64,000 bases of DNA from Anaspis maculata (Eukaryota; Arthropoda; Insecta; Coleoptera; Scraptiidae). Position 1 is the stretch's first letter; the number at the start of each line of letters is the position of its first letter. The notes under the pieces were generated by a model, which did not search any database, was not told the DNA's origin, and saw nothing but the letters and a program-made list of their open reading frames with translations. The DNA lies in contig OX421962.1 in assembly GCA_949128115.1 (NCBI GenBank), positions 40,137,745 to 40,201,744 of the forward strand, in the 5' to 3' direction. The translations under genes and the position numbers were made by a program. This document shows positions 23,375 through 35,333 of the stretch, in pieces.

Positions 23375-24050
23375 GAATCCTCTTCCTTATTAATTAAAGG
23401 CATGGCTGTTATGTATTGCTGTTTAATTCAGAACCAGAATATCTTTCAAATTCATAGTATACGTACGAACACATTTATAAAGTATTTATGGATTTCATCA
23501 CTATGATTTCATAAAAGTTTTCTTCACATTTTGATCCTTACTTATCCGTATATTATTATACGGTTTATCAGTGGTGACGTTAGAGTAGCCATTTATAAAT
23601 GCCACGATCCAACAATGGCTTTAAAAGAGTGTTCAAAAAATATATTTTTGGGAGCGGGACGTGGCATATTAAACCTACGTAACCTACCGAAGCTACAGAA
23701 CTCTGAAACTCATTTTGGAAAATAATTCATTTGTAATTTTTTCTAAATATTTTATTGCCAGAATAAGATTGAAGGTAAACAGACATAACCTCAAATCGTA
23801 ACCATGAGGTACCGACAACATGACAATGTGAGAGTGGATGAGCGGTGGCCGAAATTAAAAAAAGCTGAAACTGTTTCAACTGTAGAAAGAACAAACACGC
23901 AATTGAGCGCCTCTTAGGGCCAAAGCGAACCCATATTGGGGGTTCGTCAGAGCGGAGGCAGCAGGTCGGACGATCCGGTGAAATAGCACTCAGTGGTCTC
24001 TAGATTCCTTGATAGATAATAGCTAGATAGGGATTTTTTGACTGCTTTAT

Positions 24051-24094
24051 CACCTGCCTCCGCACTGATGAGCCCCCGACAGGGGCGAAACACG
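24051..24094 (+). other. Hammerhead-ribozyme-like core
   Basis: CTGATGA (24065-24071) is followed by a five-pair GC stem (GCCCC at 24072-24076 with GGGGC at 24082-24086, loop CGACA) and then GAAA (24087-24090). This is the exact order and spacing of two of the three conserved segments of a hammerhead. Upstream, ACCTGCCTCCGC (24052-24063) pairs with GCGGAGGCAGCAGGT (23952-23966), and GTC lies just before that (23946-23948). However, three extra bases (AGA) separate GTC from the stem and stem III does not pair well. It is a candidate, not a demonstrated ribozyme. Confidence 0.25.
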
Positions 24095-25407
24095 TTCTCA
24101 GCTGTGGCTGAATTTTTCAAGGATCATGTCACTGAATTGATTTGTGTTGAAGTCATTGGTTTTGTGGAGTGGATGAAACAAACAATTTCGGTTCGAGCAG
24201 GAAGTGTACGCGAGTTTCTTGTGAACGCATTCAATTTCACACAAAAATCCAAGTTTATGTAACCGGTTTACCGTTATGCACCGCATATTTCAAAGGATAG
24301 TGACTGTTCAATATCATGATGATAAAGGTGATGATAACTACCGTCTTGTCTAGTTACCTTTACAATAATAATTGGTGATATTCACGGTTCAGTTAGGAAC
24401 CTAGCCATTTAGCGGTTCCGTTTTTTTTTTGTGTAGAATTCACCTTCCTACTTGAATTAAAATTAATGTAACGTAATTGACAATCATCGCAGTGCGTGTC
24501 CAGATCCATTATGTACTATGAAATTCCTCTTTGCTTTTAACTTTAAATCTTTGATGAACTGCACACTAATCCATTTTTATTGTACTTTTGTCTACATTGT
24601 TACCTGTACGAAGGTACACAGGCACCTGGTAATTTGTATTTATAATTGATGCAGTAGCGCGTCATTAATGGTATGTTTGAGGAGTTCAAGGTTTGCCCTC
24701 ATCGCCGTACTTACCAGGGAGAATTTTGTTTTAGATCGACTAACTACTTACATTTAATTTGTGACCGGTTTCACGATTCGACAACTCAGTTCTAAATCGA
24801 GCTCTGAATAAAAAGACGTACTCCACGCTTAAAAATATTCGCAAGTATCATTGACCTTGCTTCTTTATGAATAATAATTTATGGAATTATTTCCAAGGTT
24901 ACATTGATCTTTGTGTATCACTTCTTAAGTTGATTTACCTGCCTATCAATCAGTGAATATGTAGGTGTTTTTATATTAATATTCTGGTGTTATTCTATCG
25001 AGAAAATTCCTTTGGTGTTTTCAAAAGCACCGGAATCCTGATACGATGTCAGCATTCATGTGATTTGGCGTATTGACACACCATCATCAGGTGTTTGTGT
25101 GTGTTCTTCCATTCCCTTCAGGTCGTCCAGAGCTCATTACGGCTGGGCCGGTGCACTTCTGGTGGTCAGGTGGCTCTATCTGTCTCTATCTAAAATGACC
25201 TACCTCTGTCGGAAGTTCAATTCCAATTGACATGGAGTGTTTCCAATCCTCAATGGGTCTTATCCTGCCCCTCGGAGTGGTACTCTTGAGGCTTTATAGG
25301 GTCTTCAAAATAGAAACCGTAGCGATGTTAGATTCCGTTGAAAAAAAAAAGTAAGGGCTTTTTATCTTTAGGTCTATTCATATATCCCATTCACTGTTTA
25401 TTTTTAG

Positions 25408-25572
25408 TAGAATGATTTTTTGGAGAAATAAAGTGACAAGCTGGAGCGCTGGGAGGATACGGCTGATGGCCGCTGATAGTTTCGCTCCAAAACTTTGCAG
25501 GTGCCATCAGTCATAGCCGTAACCCCCCCCCCCCAGCTTGTCTCTTTATTTTTGCTTCAAAAAGTCATTCTA
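25408..25572. mobile_element. Hairpin MITE (165 bp) with C12 tract
   Basis: The left end TAGAATGATTTTTTGGAG continues into AAATAAAG and GACAAGCTGG. The right end is its complement, ending AAAAAGTCATTCTA. An inner pair GGATACGGCTGATGGC / GCCATCAGTCATAGCC follows. The right arm holds a C12 run (about 25523-25534) that the left arm lacks, a likely slippage product. No coding content. Confidence 0.75.
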
Positions 25573-26122
25573 ATGAATTGAAAACGTAAACGGCATATAC
25601 ATAAGATGTTTATCTAAAGTAATGCAAAGTATAGCACTGGTATATTAATTTATGTATTCAGAGCAAAGTCTGTAGATAAAAAAGCACACGGAAATGTTCA
25701 AAGCCCGACACACAGCAGACATGCCGTAATCGTAATCTACAAATACCCGTGGTACATCAACATTTTAGGTGCCCGAAGTTAATAATGTACGAGAAATTTC
25801 TTGATCGATAAAAAATCGAAAAAAAGTAGACAGCCTGGCAGTCTCCATGCAGAAAACATAACGAGTGATCAAATAAGTAAATTTTTCCTCAAGTCGCTAT
25901 GATCCCTGTACCTAAATCTGGCGGAAAAACATGGCTATACCGAGGAGACTGAGGCCCACTTGAGGAGAAATTTATTCGATTGCTTCTTATTTCGGAAATG
26001 CATAATAACGGAGATACAACCCTCCAACTTTCAAAACCGCTGAACGGATCTTGCTTATTCAGAACGGATCTTTTTGGAATAAGCTACCACGGCGCTGATG
26101 ACTACAGTTCTCCAGCAATAAC
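25573..26122. other. No gene recognised
   Basis: About 550 bp. It may include a weak solo element end, but nothing supportable. Confidence 0.35.
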
Positions 26123-26124
26123 TA

Positions 26125-26696
26125 ACGTATGGTCCGAAAGTTTTGGGAAATAGTTCTAAGCTAATAACTTTTTCTGAGTAGTCTTTATTTTCGTACTTGA
26201 TATTGCAAAAATTAACATCATCTATAACAATAACAAATTCATATTCAACATCTTGAAAATGGACCATTATCTTCGATGGATCTCAATTATCTTTTGCCAT
26301 GTTCCATGATTTTCTGTATCAATTTGTCAAATGCGGAATTCTCTAATGTTATTGAAAAATGTGTCGCCGTAATTGGTCTTCATTCGCAGCTTTTCATTCC
26401 TTGTCGTACACTATCCTGCTCATTACTTACCAAAAATCTAATATTGGTCGAGCTTGCGGTACATTGGGAGGCAGGAGCTCTGAAAAATTAATCCTGCTGT
26501 TGTCCAGAGAATGATCGAACATGGCAGAAGAAAACCGAGAGCCATCAAAGATAATGGCTCATCTTCAATATGTTGAATACGAATTTGAAATTGTTGAAGA
26601 TGATGCTAGTTTTTGCAATATTAAGTTACAAAATTGAAACTATCCAAAAAAGTTATTAGCTTTTAAAAAAATTCACAAAACTTTCGGACCATACGT
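26125..26696. mobile_element. Palindromic element (572 bp, TA flanks)
   Basis: Termini ACGTATGGTCCGAAAGTTTT and its complement, with TA on both sides (26123-26124 and 26697-26698). Inverted arms of about 170 bp share AATAACTTTTTTGG-type and ATATTGCAAAAA phrases. The centre (about 26300-26540) does not pair. Open frames of about 70 codons inside arise from the arms. Non-autonomous; class inferred from the TA. Confidence 0.75.
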
Positions 26697-26698
26697 TA

Positions 26699-28383
26699 CA
26701 TAATCCGCACTTTCACCCTCTAGTCCTTTGCATTCCTTTTTTTTACATATCTATCATCAAGCGTCAACAAATATTCAGATGATGTAGACGTTGAAGGAAG
26801 GTTTAGAAGAAATTGAAGTCTCAATGCAGACCTATGTAAGCTTATATACTTGGCCCCGAGGCCTCGAGCGAGGAGTCAAGGAGAACAGTTCATTTTGTTC
26901 TTTATTTCTGTTCTGTAATGATGACCCTATGATGGACATCATCGATTTCCATGGAAAAACTGGCAGTTTGGATTCTCCTCCTGAGTTGCGAAGGAACCAG
27001 GTTGGCAGTGTGGCTCTGGAGCCCTGTCAAGACAAGTAGAATATACTTATCTGAGGTCACGTTATGACATCCCTTGTACACATCTTGTTTAATTTCATTG
27101 CAAGTGTCTGTCACTGCTATTGAAACGTGGGGAAAATAAAGGATGGCGCTGATGTTTCGACATCCGATGGCGACGAGACAATTTTTGTATTATTTAGGGG
27201 ACCAGGTAGGAGTTGCAAATTCCCACATGTCGTGTGCAGGAGGAAATGCGAAAGTGGCAATGTTTTCCAAGTTGGTCGCTAATCTTAGAGTCGGTTGAGA
27301 AAAGTGATCGATATATCCCGTGGGAGGAAAACACCTCTCGCTTCGGCATCTCGGGCTCAGCCAGCAGAGAACACCGGCAGCAGCACTATGCTATACAAAT
27401 GCAGGTTCGGGATCGAAGCACCCTCCCGTGATGAATCATCTTGGCGGATGTCACACGCCGTGATAGCATAGTAAAAGGTGATAGTTTCCGTACTTATCTG
27501 GGATGTTTTATGCATCGGCTCGGAACAACCCACGACCATCATAATACATGCTGGGAGGAGACCCACAAGTTCCTTCTTTTGCGTTATGCTGAATCCGCTG
27601 CCGCCACCCGATTTAATGCCAATACTCCGTCATAACTTGAATCGTTCGGTTTATACGACATTCTCTGTTGACTTTTCCGATACGATTTTATCCGTCTTAC
27701 ACTAGATGAATTTTATGTTTTGATTTAATACATGTAGTGGTTAATGGTGCAATATTTGTTTTTTGAGCAACATGCGGATCAGATCATGAAAAGCTGTATG
27801 GCTGGTTGTTTGCGATATAAAATGATCAAGTCCATGATGGCCGATCGTTTGTCCCAAAGGAAAAATTACGCCGCTGGAGCTCTAAAACGTAGGAATTTTA
27901 TACTCCTGAGATTTGATTTTTATTAGAGGCGGGATTCTTAATGGTGAAGAATGAACTCCCCGTTCGTTTGTCCTAGTCCGAGCAGCTCTCAGTTACCATA
28001 AATTCCAAGATTGGCGCGGAATCCATAAATTGATGATCAGGCATTTTGCCGTTGAAAGTGGAACAATCAAGCTTGTGCACAAGAAGCTTTTAGGATCTGC
28101 TCAATTTGTTTTCCTTGCCATATGAAAAATTACACAAAAAATTGAAATTTTCCACGGGACTTTATTTTAGCATCTTGCGAAATCAATTCCGTTGGCGAAA
28201 TCCCTGTAAACGACGACTCTGTGAGGCTCAAATTGTCATTATTTAGCACTTCCCAATGGGATCGATTGAGCACGAATCCAAATAATGAAATTTTTTCATA
28301 TAGGGTAGGTACCTACTTTTGACTCAAATGAAATTTCTTACTGAAGATCTTATAAATGTATGTATCACGTGATACTAAATATA
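26699..28383. other. No gene recognised
   Basis: Several frames of 60-82 codons on opposing strands, none with a domain. 27040-27620 is slightly GC-richer. A short GAGGCCTCGAG-like string near 26860 is not a repeat pair. Confidence 0.4.
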
Positions 28384-28385
28384 TA

Positions 28386-29296
28386 CAGGTGGTCCAGGTT
28401 ATAGTAGCAATAATTCACCAATCGATTGTCCATCGAAAACTAGGTCGACATCGATGATTTTTTTCTTCCAAAACGCTTCTTAAGAGAGATACAGCCCTTC
28501 AAAGTTCAGTTTTCAAAATCTTATTTTCCAACTTTTCCCACCCCATTTTCTACGCCACTGTAAATTTCTGGAAAATTATACTTTTTCTGAATTCCTTGTT
28601 TAATTTAGAAAAAAAGTTACTTCTGTGAAATTTCGATTAGAAGCTTGATTTTCGAGATATTTGGGTTTTAAACTTTGGAAAACATCTCAAAATCGCCACT
28701 TTCCAGAGCCAAGAATGTTTTTTTCTGAAAACGCCTCGTTTCTTAGCAAAAAATAGCAGCAAATCAACTTAAACGACCTAGAAAACTCATTCCAGTTGAG
28801 GAATCATGAGTTTTCTTGGATTTTAATTTTTAGCCCTTTGAAAGTTGCGATTTCGAGGCGTTTTCCAAAGTTTCAAACCCAAATATCTCGGGAACGAACC
28901 CTCTAATCAAAATTTTACAAGTGTAACTTTTTTTCTAAATTGAACAAGGAATTCAAAAAAAGTATAATTTTTCAAAAATATCCAGTCGCGTAAAAAATGG
29001 TGTGAGAGAAGTTGAACAATCCCCCCGTATCTACGCCACTGGACAATTTTGACAAAAGTTGCCTACGTCAAGTGATGAGTATCTATTTTATGAGTATATG
29101 TATTTGTACCAAATTTGGTCAAAATCGCTTTGATGACCTGAGAGTTATTGGAAAAAAATAAATTTTAAAACTGAACTTTGAAGGGCTGTATCTCTCTTAG
29201 GAAGCGTTTTGTAGAAAAATTAAATATGCATGTCAACCTAGTTTTCGATGGACCATCGAATGGTGAGTTACTGCTACTATAACCTGGACCACCCTG
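28386..29296. mobile_element. Foldback element, group 1 member B (911 bp)
   Basis: Starts CAGGTGGTCCAGGTTATAGT and ends with its complement, flanked by TA (28384-28385 and 29297-29298). The first roughly 100 bp at each end are specific to this member. From about 28488 inward (GAGATACAGCCCTTCAAAGT) the arms match element C at 35334-36388, including GAAAACTCATTCCAGTTGA at the centre, which is itself a palindrome. No coding capacity; phrases in the arms are low complexity but clearly alignable. Confidence 0.85.
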
Positions 29297-29298
29297 TA

Positions 29299-30437
29299 TA
29301 AAAAACAATTCAAGGAAAAATCGTCGTTTTACCTATGCTTGTTGGTACTTAGCACAAAAGATATTGTTGGTACAATATTAAAACAGCAGCTACATAATTT
29401 CAAAAAATGAATATTACAAAACAAAACCGATGAGGTGATTCATGAGGAAAATCACAAATTTTCCCGTGTTCCGTGCTTCTCTTGTTTTCTTTCCCCTTGT
29501 TTCACATATACTTATTAGACGATGCGGCCCGAACTCTTTGGAGGTATTAAGAAGAGTCACGTTGTGTTTACTAATCTTCTTATAGCAGTCGGCGCATCAA
29601 TCAATTTCCCATCAGCAGTCGCAACCGCTTTTGGTTTTAATTCAACCATCGCATGCGCTAAATACGTTAGCACATTTCCTAGCTCATTGGTACCTGCCGT
29701 GTTACATTTTTCATTTGATGCATGCCGATCGTTGGCTGGATGCCCTATATATAGTAGTCATTACTGCCTTCGTGTCATGAAATATTCCCGTTTTTGATGC
29801 TGTTACGTTAGTTTCGTGCCCGTGCCGATGCCAGCCGGGCTCGTCTCTAATTGAAGTTGATCTTTCGAGGCGACGGAATTGCGTGCGACATTTTCAGCTC
29901 GCACGTTTATGGGCGAAAGGTGGTTATGACCGCCCTTTGAGATGAATAACTCGCCGCCGTTGATAGAAATAGACTTCTATAATTTTATGAGCGTAGAAAA
30001 TGGAAATCGCTTTTTTTCTAAAGTGTTATGAATGCTAGCAGCCCGGGCACTTCCCTACACGTGGTACTGGTGAGTTGGTGACACAATCGAATTTTCAGTT
30101 GAGTGATGGGTTTTCTCAATCCGAGCCAAACGCCGGAGTAGTAAACAACAAAATTACGGTTGTGATTTTGATTTACGGTTTGGATTTTAATCGATCGCCG
30201 AGAATTTGTCCTGCTGTCGACGCCGCTCGTGATTTTGGCGCAGCAATCGGGTTCTCCTCTTGGAGCTCTCCGCACTGGCGCTAGCAGCTTCTCCCGTCCA
30301 TTTCCGCAATCCATACATACGAGCATAATAACCGCTCTCCAGATCTTCATCCATTCCTAGAGACATCCTGACTCCCAACTTCCGCACCACCGTTCAATTG
30401 TTTGTTCAGCTGATTGATGTTGGCGTGTGGTTTACAG
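29299..30437. other. No certain gene
   Basis: 29520-29800 and 30018-30390 carry frames of 91 and 110 codons with no known domain, overlapped by opposing frames. The downstream boundary is the splice-acceptor-like TTTACAG at 30431-30437. If the exon that follows is real, this stretch would be its upstream intron. Confidence 0.35.
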
Positions 30438-30503
30438 GATCGATCGAGAATTCGACGCTGCTCACATGGCTGTCACGATTTACCCCAACGTTAAACTGGA
30501 GTG
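30438..30503 (+). CDS. Candidate 66-bp internal coding exon
   Basis: Preceded by CTGATTGAT (branch-point-like) and GTGGTTTACAG, and followed by G|GTAAGTAG, an almost ideal U1 match. Only one reading frame is open right through: it starts at the second base (IDREFDAAH...), includes an ATG at 30466-30468, and gives MAVTIYPNVKLEW before the junction. The exon is 66 bp, a multiple of three. It could instead be a first coding exon beginning at that ATG. I do not recognise the protein, and no partner exon was identified within the window. Codon use is GC-richer than the flanks. Confidence 0.33.
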
Positions 30504-30642
30504 GTAAGTAGAAGACAACTTCTCCAAGAGAGACGCACCCCTCTCGCTCTCTGTGTGTCCTTTAACACCCCGCAATTATTTCTCGAATTCTCTCTAACTT
30601 TCAAAATAACAATCAGTAAACTATGTGCTGCTGCTTCCATCC

Positions 30643-30736
30643 GAAGAGAAAGAGGTTGACGACCACGTGTATTGATCCTTTCTTTTTAAATATTCAATTC
30701 CTCAATACTGACCGGTCGTTTGACCTCTTTCTCTTC
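30643..30736. mobile_element. Short hairpin repeat (94 bp)
   Basis: GAAGAGAAAGAGGTTGACGA pairs with the complement at the right end (GAAGAGAAAGAGGTCAAACG), and ATTGA/TCAAT continues the match. An A/T-rich 20-bp loop includes TTTAAATA. Size and shape fit a small MITE. TSD not clear. Confidence 0.6.
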
Positions 30737-30739
30737 TTG

Positions 30740-31338
30740 ATTCCGTTTTTATTGTATTTTTGACCTATAAGTATAGACCTACACAAATTAATAATTATTG
30801 TTGGCATGCTCAATCACCACGTGTGTAACTTTCTTGACTAATAATTTTATAAAAATCTAGACTTAGAAAGGTGCAAATGTTTTGAGATCGTTGGGATAGC
30901 CACACATTATGTACGTTCTCCTAGTTTAGTTCGCACATTAGGTTTAGTTTTGATGGGATTACACCTGTATTTTACCATGATACTAATTTTATTATCATTC
31001 TTGTGATTTGTATACATAGAGTTGTTAATCATATTAATAAAAAGGCGTTGCTCCACTGTAGACAATGATGCCCACGTTCCACGTATATTTTCTATCGATT
31101 AGCAGTCGATTTCACCGGGTGTCCTAAAAGTCCTGAGTCGAGTCAAAAACATCTCAATAACTACTTGAAATCAAAATCATATTTACGGTTTTGAAATTCA
31201 TCTTTAGAACAGTTACATTTTGTTGTACTTGTGCTCGTCACCTTATACCATGAGAGTGTCTCATCGAGTCATTTGGGATTTGAACACGTTTTTCTCTTCA
31301 AAAGAGCTTTCAAAATGCGTGCAAGTCGGTTTCAGTTT
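30740..31338. other. No gene recognised
   Basis: Intronic or intergenic AT-rich sequence between two MITEs. Confidence 0.35.
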
Positions 31339-31340
31339 TA

Positions 31341-31518
31341 TCGTGTGATCTAAAAAATTCCTAATCCAGGCAAGCTGTGCCGTGTAAAACGCATTTTTGA
31401 GCAAGTCAAATTATAATGTTCTGACAGCGTCGACGTAGCCGACTTCAGTAGTTTTTCGGCGTAGGTACTTTTTTTCTGGCACAGCTTGCTAAAATTAGGA
31501 ATTCAATTGATCACACGA
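31341..31518. mobile_element. Hairpin MITE, family H1 copy with enlarged loop (178 bp)
   Basis: Ends TCGTGTGATC...AATTCCTAAT and the complement, TA on both sides (31339-31340 and 31519-31520). The arms contain the CAAGCTGTGCC counterpart of the AGGCTGTGG motif of the other copies. The loop is about 55 bp longer than in the 120-bp members and includes GCGTCGACGTAGCCGACTTC. Confidence 0.8.
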
Positions 31519-31565
31519 TAGATTCCGCACTTGCCGTCTCCCAGGTAATATTCCCTCATATTGTA

Positions 31566-32320
31566 CAGGGTGTTCACGATAAAATTCACCCCTCCCTGTA
31601 GGAGATTTCCCTTTGAGATATTTTAAAAAACTAGAAACTTTTTCTCAGCGAATTTGCCCAGGGATCTTGATTCGATCGTCTAAAAGTTTTCAATTGGTAC
31701 CGTATACAGGGTGTGACATGTAACTTTCTTATTTCAAATGCAACACCCTATATTTTATTAGGTCATTTGATGAAGCCTTACTTTCTGATTACAAAGATTT
31801 ATAACATTTATGATTTGTTTTGACAAAGAAGCTGTCAAAAGAATGATAAAATAGGTAGTCAAATGAATGAAAAATTAAAAATTAGGTACACGACACCCTG
31901 TATTAGGAACGAATTGGACCATTTATCAATGCAGAGTTGAATTCTGCAGACAAAATGCTGCGAGAATAACTTTTTTCAAGTAAGCTGTAGAAACCAAAGC
32001 CATCTTGCCGCGAAACAAAATTATTTCACTACCTATTTTATTATTTTTCCGGCAACTTACTTGTCAAAATAAATCGAAAGTGTCATATATGTTGGTAATC
32101 AGGAAAAAAGGCTCCACCAAATAACGGAATAAAATATAGGGTGTTGCATTTGAAATAAAAAAGTTACATAATCACACCCTGTATACGGTACCAATTGGAA
32201 ACTTTTAGAGGATCGATTTAAGGTCCCTGGAAAAAATCGTGGAGAAAAAGTTTTTAGTTTTTCGAAATATCTTGGAGGGGAATCTACTGAAGGGGGGTGA
32301 ATTTTATCGTGAACACTCTG
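31566..32320. mobile_element. Foldback element F (755 bp, TA flanks)
   Basis: Ends CAGGGTGTTCACGATAAAAT and the complement, TA outside (31564-31565 and 32321-32322). About 130 bp in, each arm contains a second internal CAGGGTGTGA end (about 31707 left, 32176 right), and then TATAGGGTGTTGCATTTGAA. This looks like one palindromic element inserted around or within another, all using the same end motif. The centre contains a solo ACACCCTGTATTAGG. Non-coding. Confidence 0.8.
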
Positions 32321-32322
32321 TA

Positions 32323-35300
32323 CAATTCTCCGGTACCTATGTAATAAACACGATTAAGTGTGGATTTTTTGATTATTTGATTTCAAAATCGTAAGCTCAC
32401 CGTAGTTCTCGAGAAATTGCTCAGACTTCGACTTTTGAGACATCTGGTATCGATAAATTATTGTACAAAGTAGTTGCGTATACACCTATTTACCTACTTC
32501 GAGCGTTATATTTTTAATTTATCATTGAGTTATTATTTTCGACGTCGAGTTATAATTGGATCGATGTAATATTTGTATGGTTTATTTTAGTATTCGCTTG
32601 TGACTCGGGACGACCGACCCTCCGTAGTGTATTACGGCGTACGGCACAAAACATTTTTCTTATTAAGATAAAAATTGTTATCCGCGACAAAATGTTTGCG
32701 CGCTTTGCCACTTGATTAAATTTTTACTGCCATTTTGTAATTTTTGTGTTGGTACAAAAGATGTGCTCTCTCATTTTTATTGGTTCGTCGTCATATACAA
32801 AATTATGCCAGAGCAATTACATGGCAGTATAATTTTAGTACCACGCTGTAAAATTGGGATGATAATTACGTAACACGTTCTCAAACATATACACATCGAT
32901 TGAAAATAAACTGGCCATTAATTAAATTTTAATCACATCTAATAATAAGATCAGGGCAAGACTTCTCAACCCACCTATGCATCTTTGACGACTTCAAACA
33001 GAAATAATACACTGTGTGAAAATATTCACAAACTTAATTAATATCGGTCATTGCGGCAGAACATCCTTACATCATCAATAGTAAACCACTTTTACATTTA
33101 ACAGTGGATAATTTTGGCTTTCCATTTATTCTTTTCTTCACTTATGGAAGCTCAAAATAACCGCTAACTTAACAACAATTTCTTCCATTTTATACTTTTT
33201 GAAAAAGTAACTTCCCGTTAGTTTAATCACCTGTTTAATGTTATGTTTCCACGCTAATGAAAAACTCTGAACATGTACCTCTATAGGAAGTCTTAATAAC
33301 TTAGTATTAGGTATGGATTAAGAAAGATTGCGCAGGGTCGAGTACATTCAACAAAAAAGCTACCGAGTATTGAATCACAAAAACGGTAAAGCTGCTAGCA
33401 AAAACGTGGGATAGGCTCCGTAAATTGTCTTGGCCTGGCGTTGTACGGCTGCGAAATGTGAACAGTGAGAGTGAGGAGGATAGGAAATAGTATATTTTTA
33501 TTTAGCAAGATAGAGAAACTATATCTATTGTAGCCAGAGCGCCGTTTTATTCACTCAAACCCTTTTTCGAAGTAACTTCATCATTAATTCAAAGCTTGTA
33601 TTGGATTTCAAGGCTAGTTGGTTTTTCTTTTGTTTTTTGCATGACACCTAACCGACACCTCAACAAACAAACTTTACACTAGTTTGTTTGGTTTTGTTCG
33701 TTCTTACAGTTTATATCCAAAAATAATAATTTCGTGTTGGAAAGTGCTCAGCGCACGCCTCGAACCACTATTACTGGTGTCAACGGTGTGTCCGTTCCGG
33801 GTTTTTTTTTTCTCACGACTTCTCACATAATAGCCGAAAGATACAAGTCCTTAGCTCATCCATAATTATGCCTCGATCTTCGTCTCTTTGGAAGTTTGAA
33901 TGCCGGCCTTCCAAGAAACTTCATCCTGAATTCTCTCCCCAACATTAGGTACTGCAGAAAGCCAAACTATATATAATTAGCTGAAATTATTAAATTTTTT
34001 GAAAAAGATTGTGAATAAGTTAGGGTTTGTAAGATGTTCTGCTTTCGAGGGAATACATAACTTATACCTCACGATAAAATGAAAGGAACAAAGGAACACT
34101 TCCTCCAACCAATCTACCAGACTGATGAGTGATAGGTACATAAAAATGTTGTTCGATTATTCCGCAAACAATAATGTCCTGCAGAAGTACACCCAGAATT
34201 CGTTTTCATTGAAGCAGAAAATTGGCTGTGGTCTGATTTAGAGCATCTCTTGTTTTTGAAAGTTCCTCGTCGGCTTCGGAAAGACGCGTGCTTAACGCAA
34301 TCGCACGGTTAATTTTCTCTTGCTATTGTTTCAAGCCTAATGACTTGTTATTGGTTCACTTTCTTCTGCAACCATTCAGCTTTTAATTTTAATTAATCCA
34401 ACTTCAATAGGTTTCAATTTGTGCTGGAAAGGGCCGCTGTGCCATTGATAGGATTTTTTTTTCTACATTATTCTGACGAGGTGAATTTTATTTTTAAACC
34501 TTGATTACAAACATTGCGAACTTTAAATATAACATCATGGTAATGTAATGGAAGCATGTGGCAAAGCACTGATCAGTTTCAAAACATGTGGTTTATGCAT
34601 TTAACCAACTAACTTATTAATCGTTGAGCAATAGCAATGCTCAAGTGCTAAAAATTAAATTATATATTGAGCATTGCATTTTATTTGGGTTGGAGTACGA
34701 GGTTGAATATAACTATGAGGATAACCTACTCTGTATTTTAATCCTATAAAACGAACACGTACTGATATTCTTGGCTTCGGAAGCCTGTCAATTCCCGACG
34801 ATATAGGATTTAGTTCATCGTTTGCGTTTCGCACGTCCGTAAGTTTACGTTTTCCTTGCAAGTATGAGAAAACCTAGTACATTGCTCATTTTGCAAAAAC
34901 CGCTTCCCAAGCCAGTGAAAAGAATAAATGACGACTATTTTTTTTTTAAATGCTAGTATATGAGGGAGCTTGTATACAATGACCGGGACAACTTGGACAA
35001 AGTTTAAGCCGAGCTCAGCGTCATAAGATTCAATTGAGTATGACATTGTGTGACATTTCAGCTTGATGGTTTTAACTCAATTCGAATTGTGTCATTCGCT
35101 ATACAACGCACCTTTAGTGTGTTACTTTTGGGATTTTGGCAAAACCGAAGGTAAAACTTTCAATACTAAAAGTTAAACAAGATGGTGGCGAATCGCAGAT
35201 TGTCGCTTGATTCCACGATTACTAGTATGAGGCACGAGTAACTTTCGAATTTAATTAAAATTAGTCGACTTGTGACAAAGTTCAATATGGCTATCCAAGA

Positions 35301-35331
35301 TGGCTTCAGAACGCGTACCTAAACAAGCATC
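32323..35331. other. 3 kb without a recognisable gene
   Basis: Strongly AT-rich, few frames over 60 codons, no inverted-repeat pair seen. Looks like ordinary non-coding sequence. Confidence 0.45.
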
Positions 35332-35333
35332 TA

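Larger units (their letters stand above)
19257..25406. other. 6.1 kb without a recognisable gene
   Basis: The longest stretch lacking large palindromes. Open frames are up to about 104 codons and none shows a domain; one aspartate/valine-repeat frame is just the GAC microsatellite. Small items are listed separately. A polypyrimidine tract and CAG at 25111-25121 could be a splice acceptor followed by 25 codons to a TGA, too little to annotate. This is the most likely place for genuine intron or intergenic sequence. Confidence 0.45.

Noticed and set aside
25122..25198. Plus-strand terminal exon after TTCCATTCCCTTCAG
   Set aside because: Good acceptor, but only 25 codons to a stop, with no upstream partner or polyadenylation context identified.
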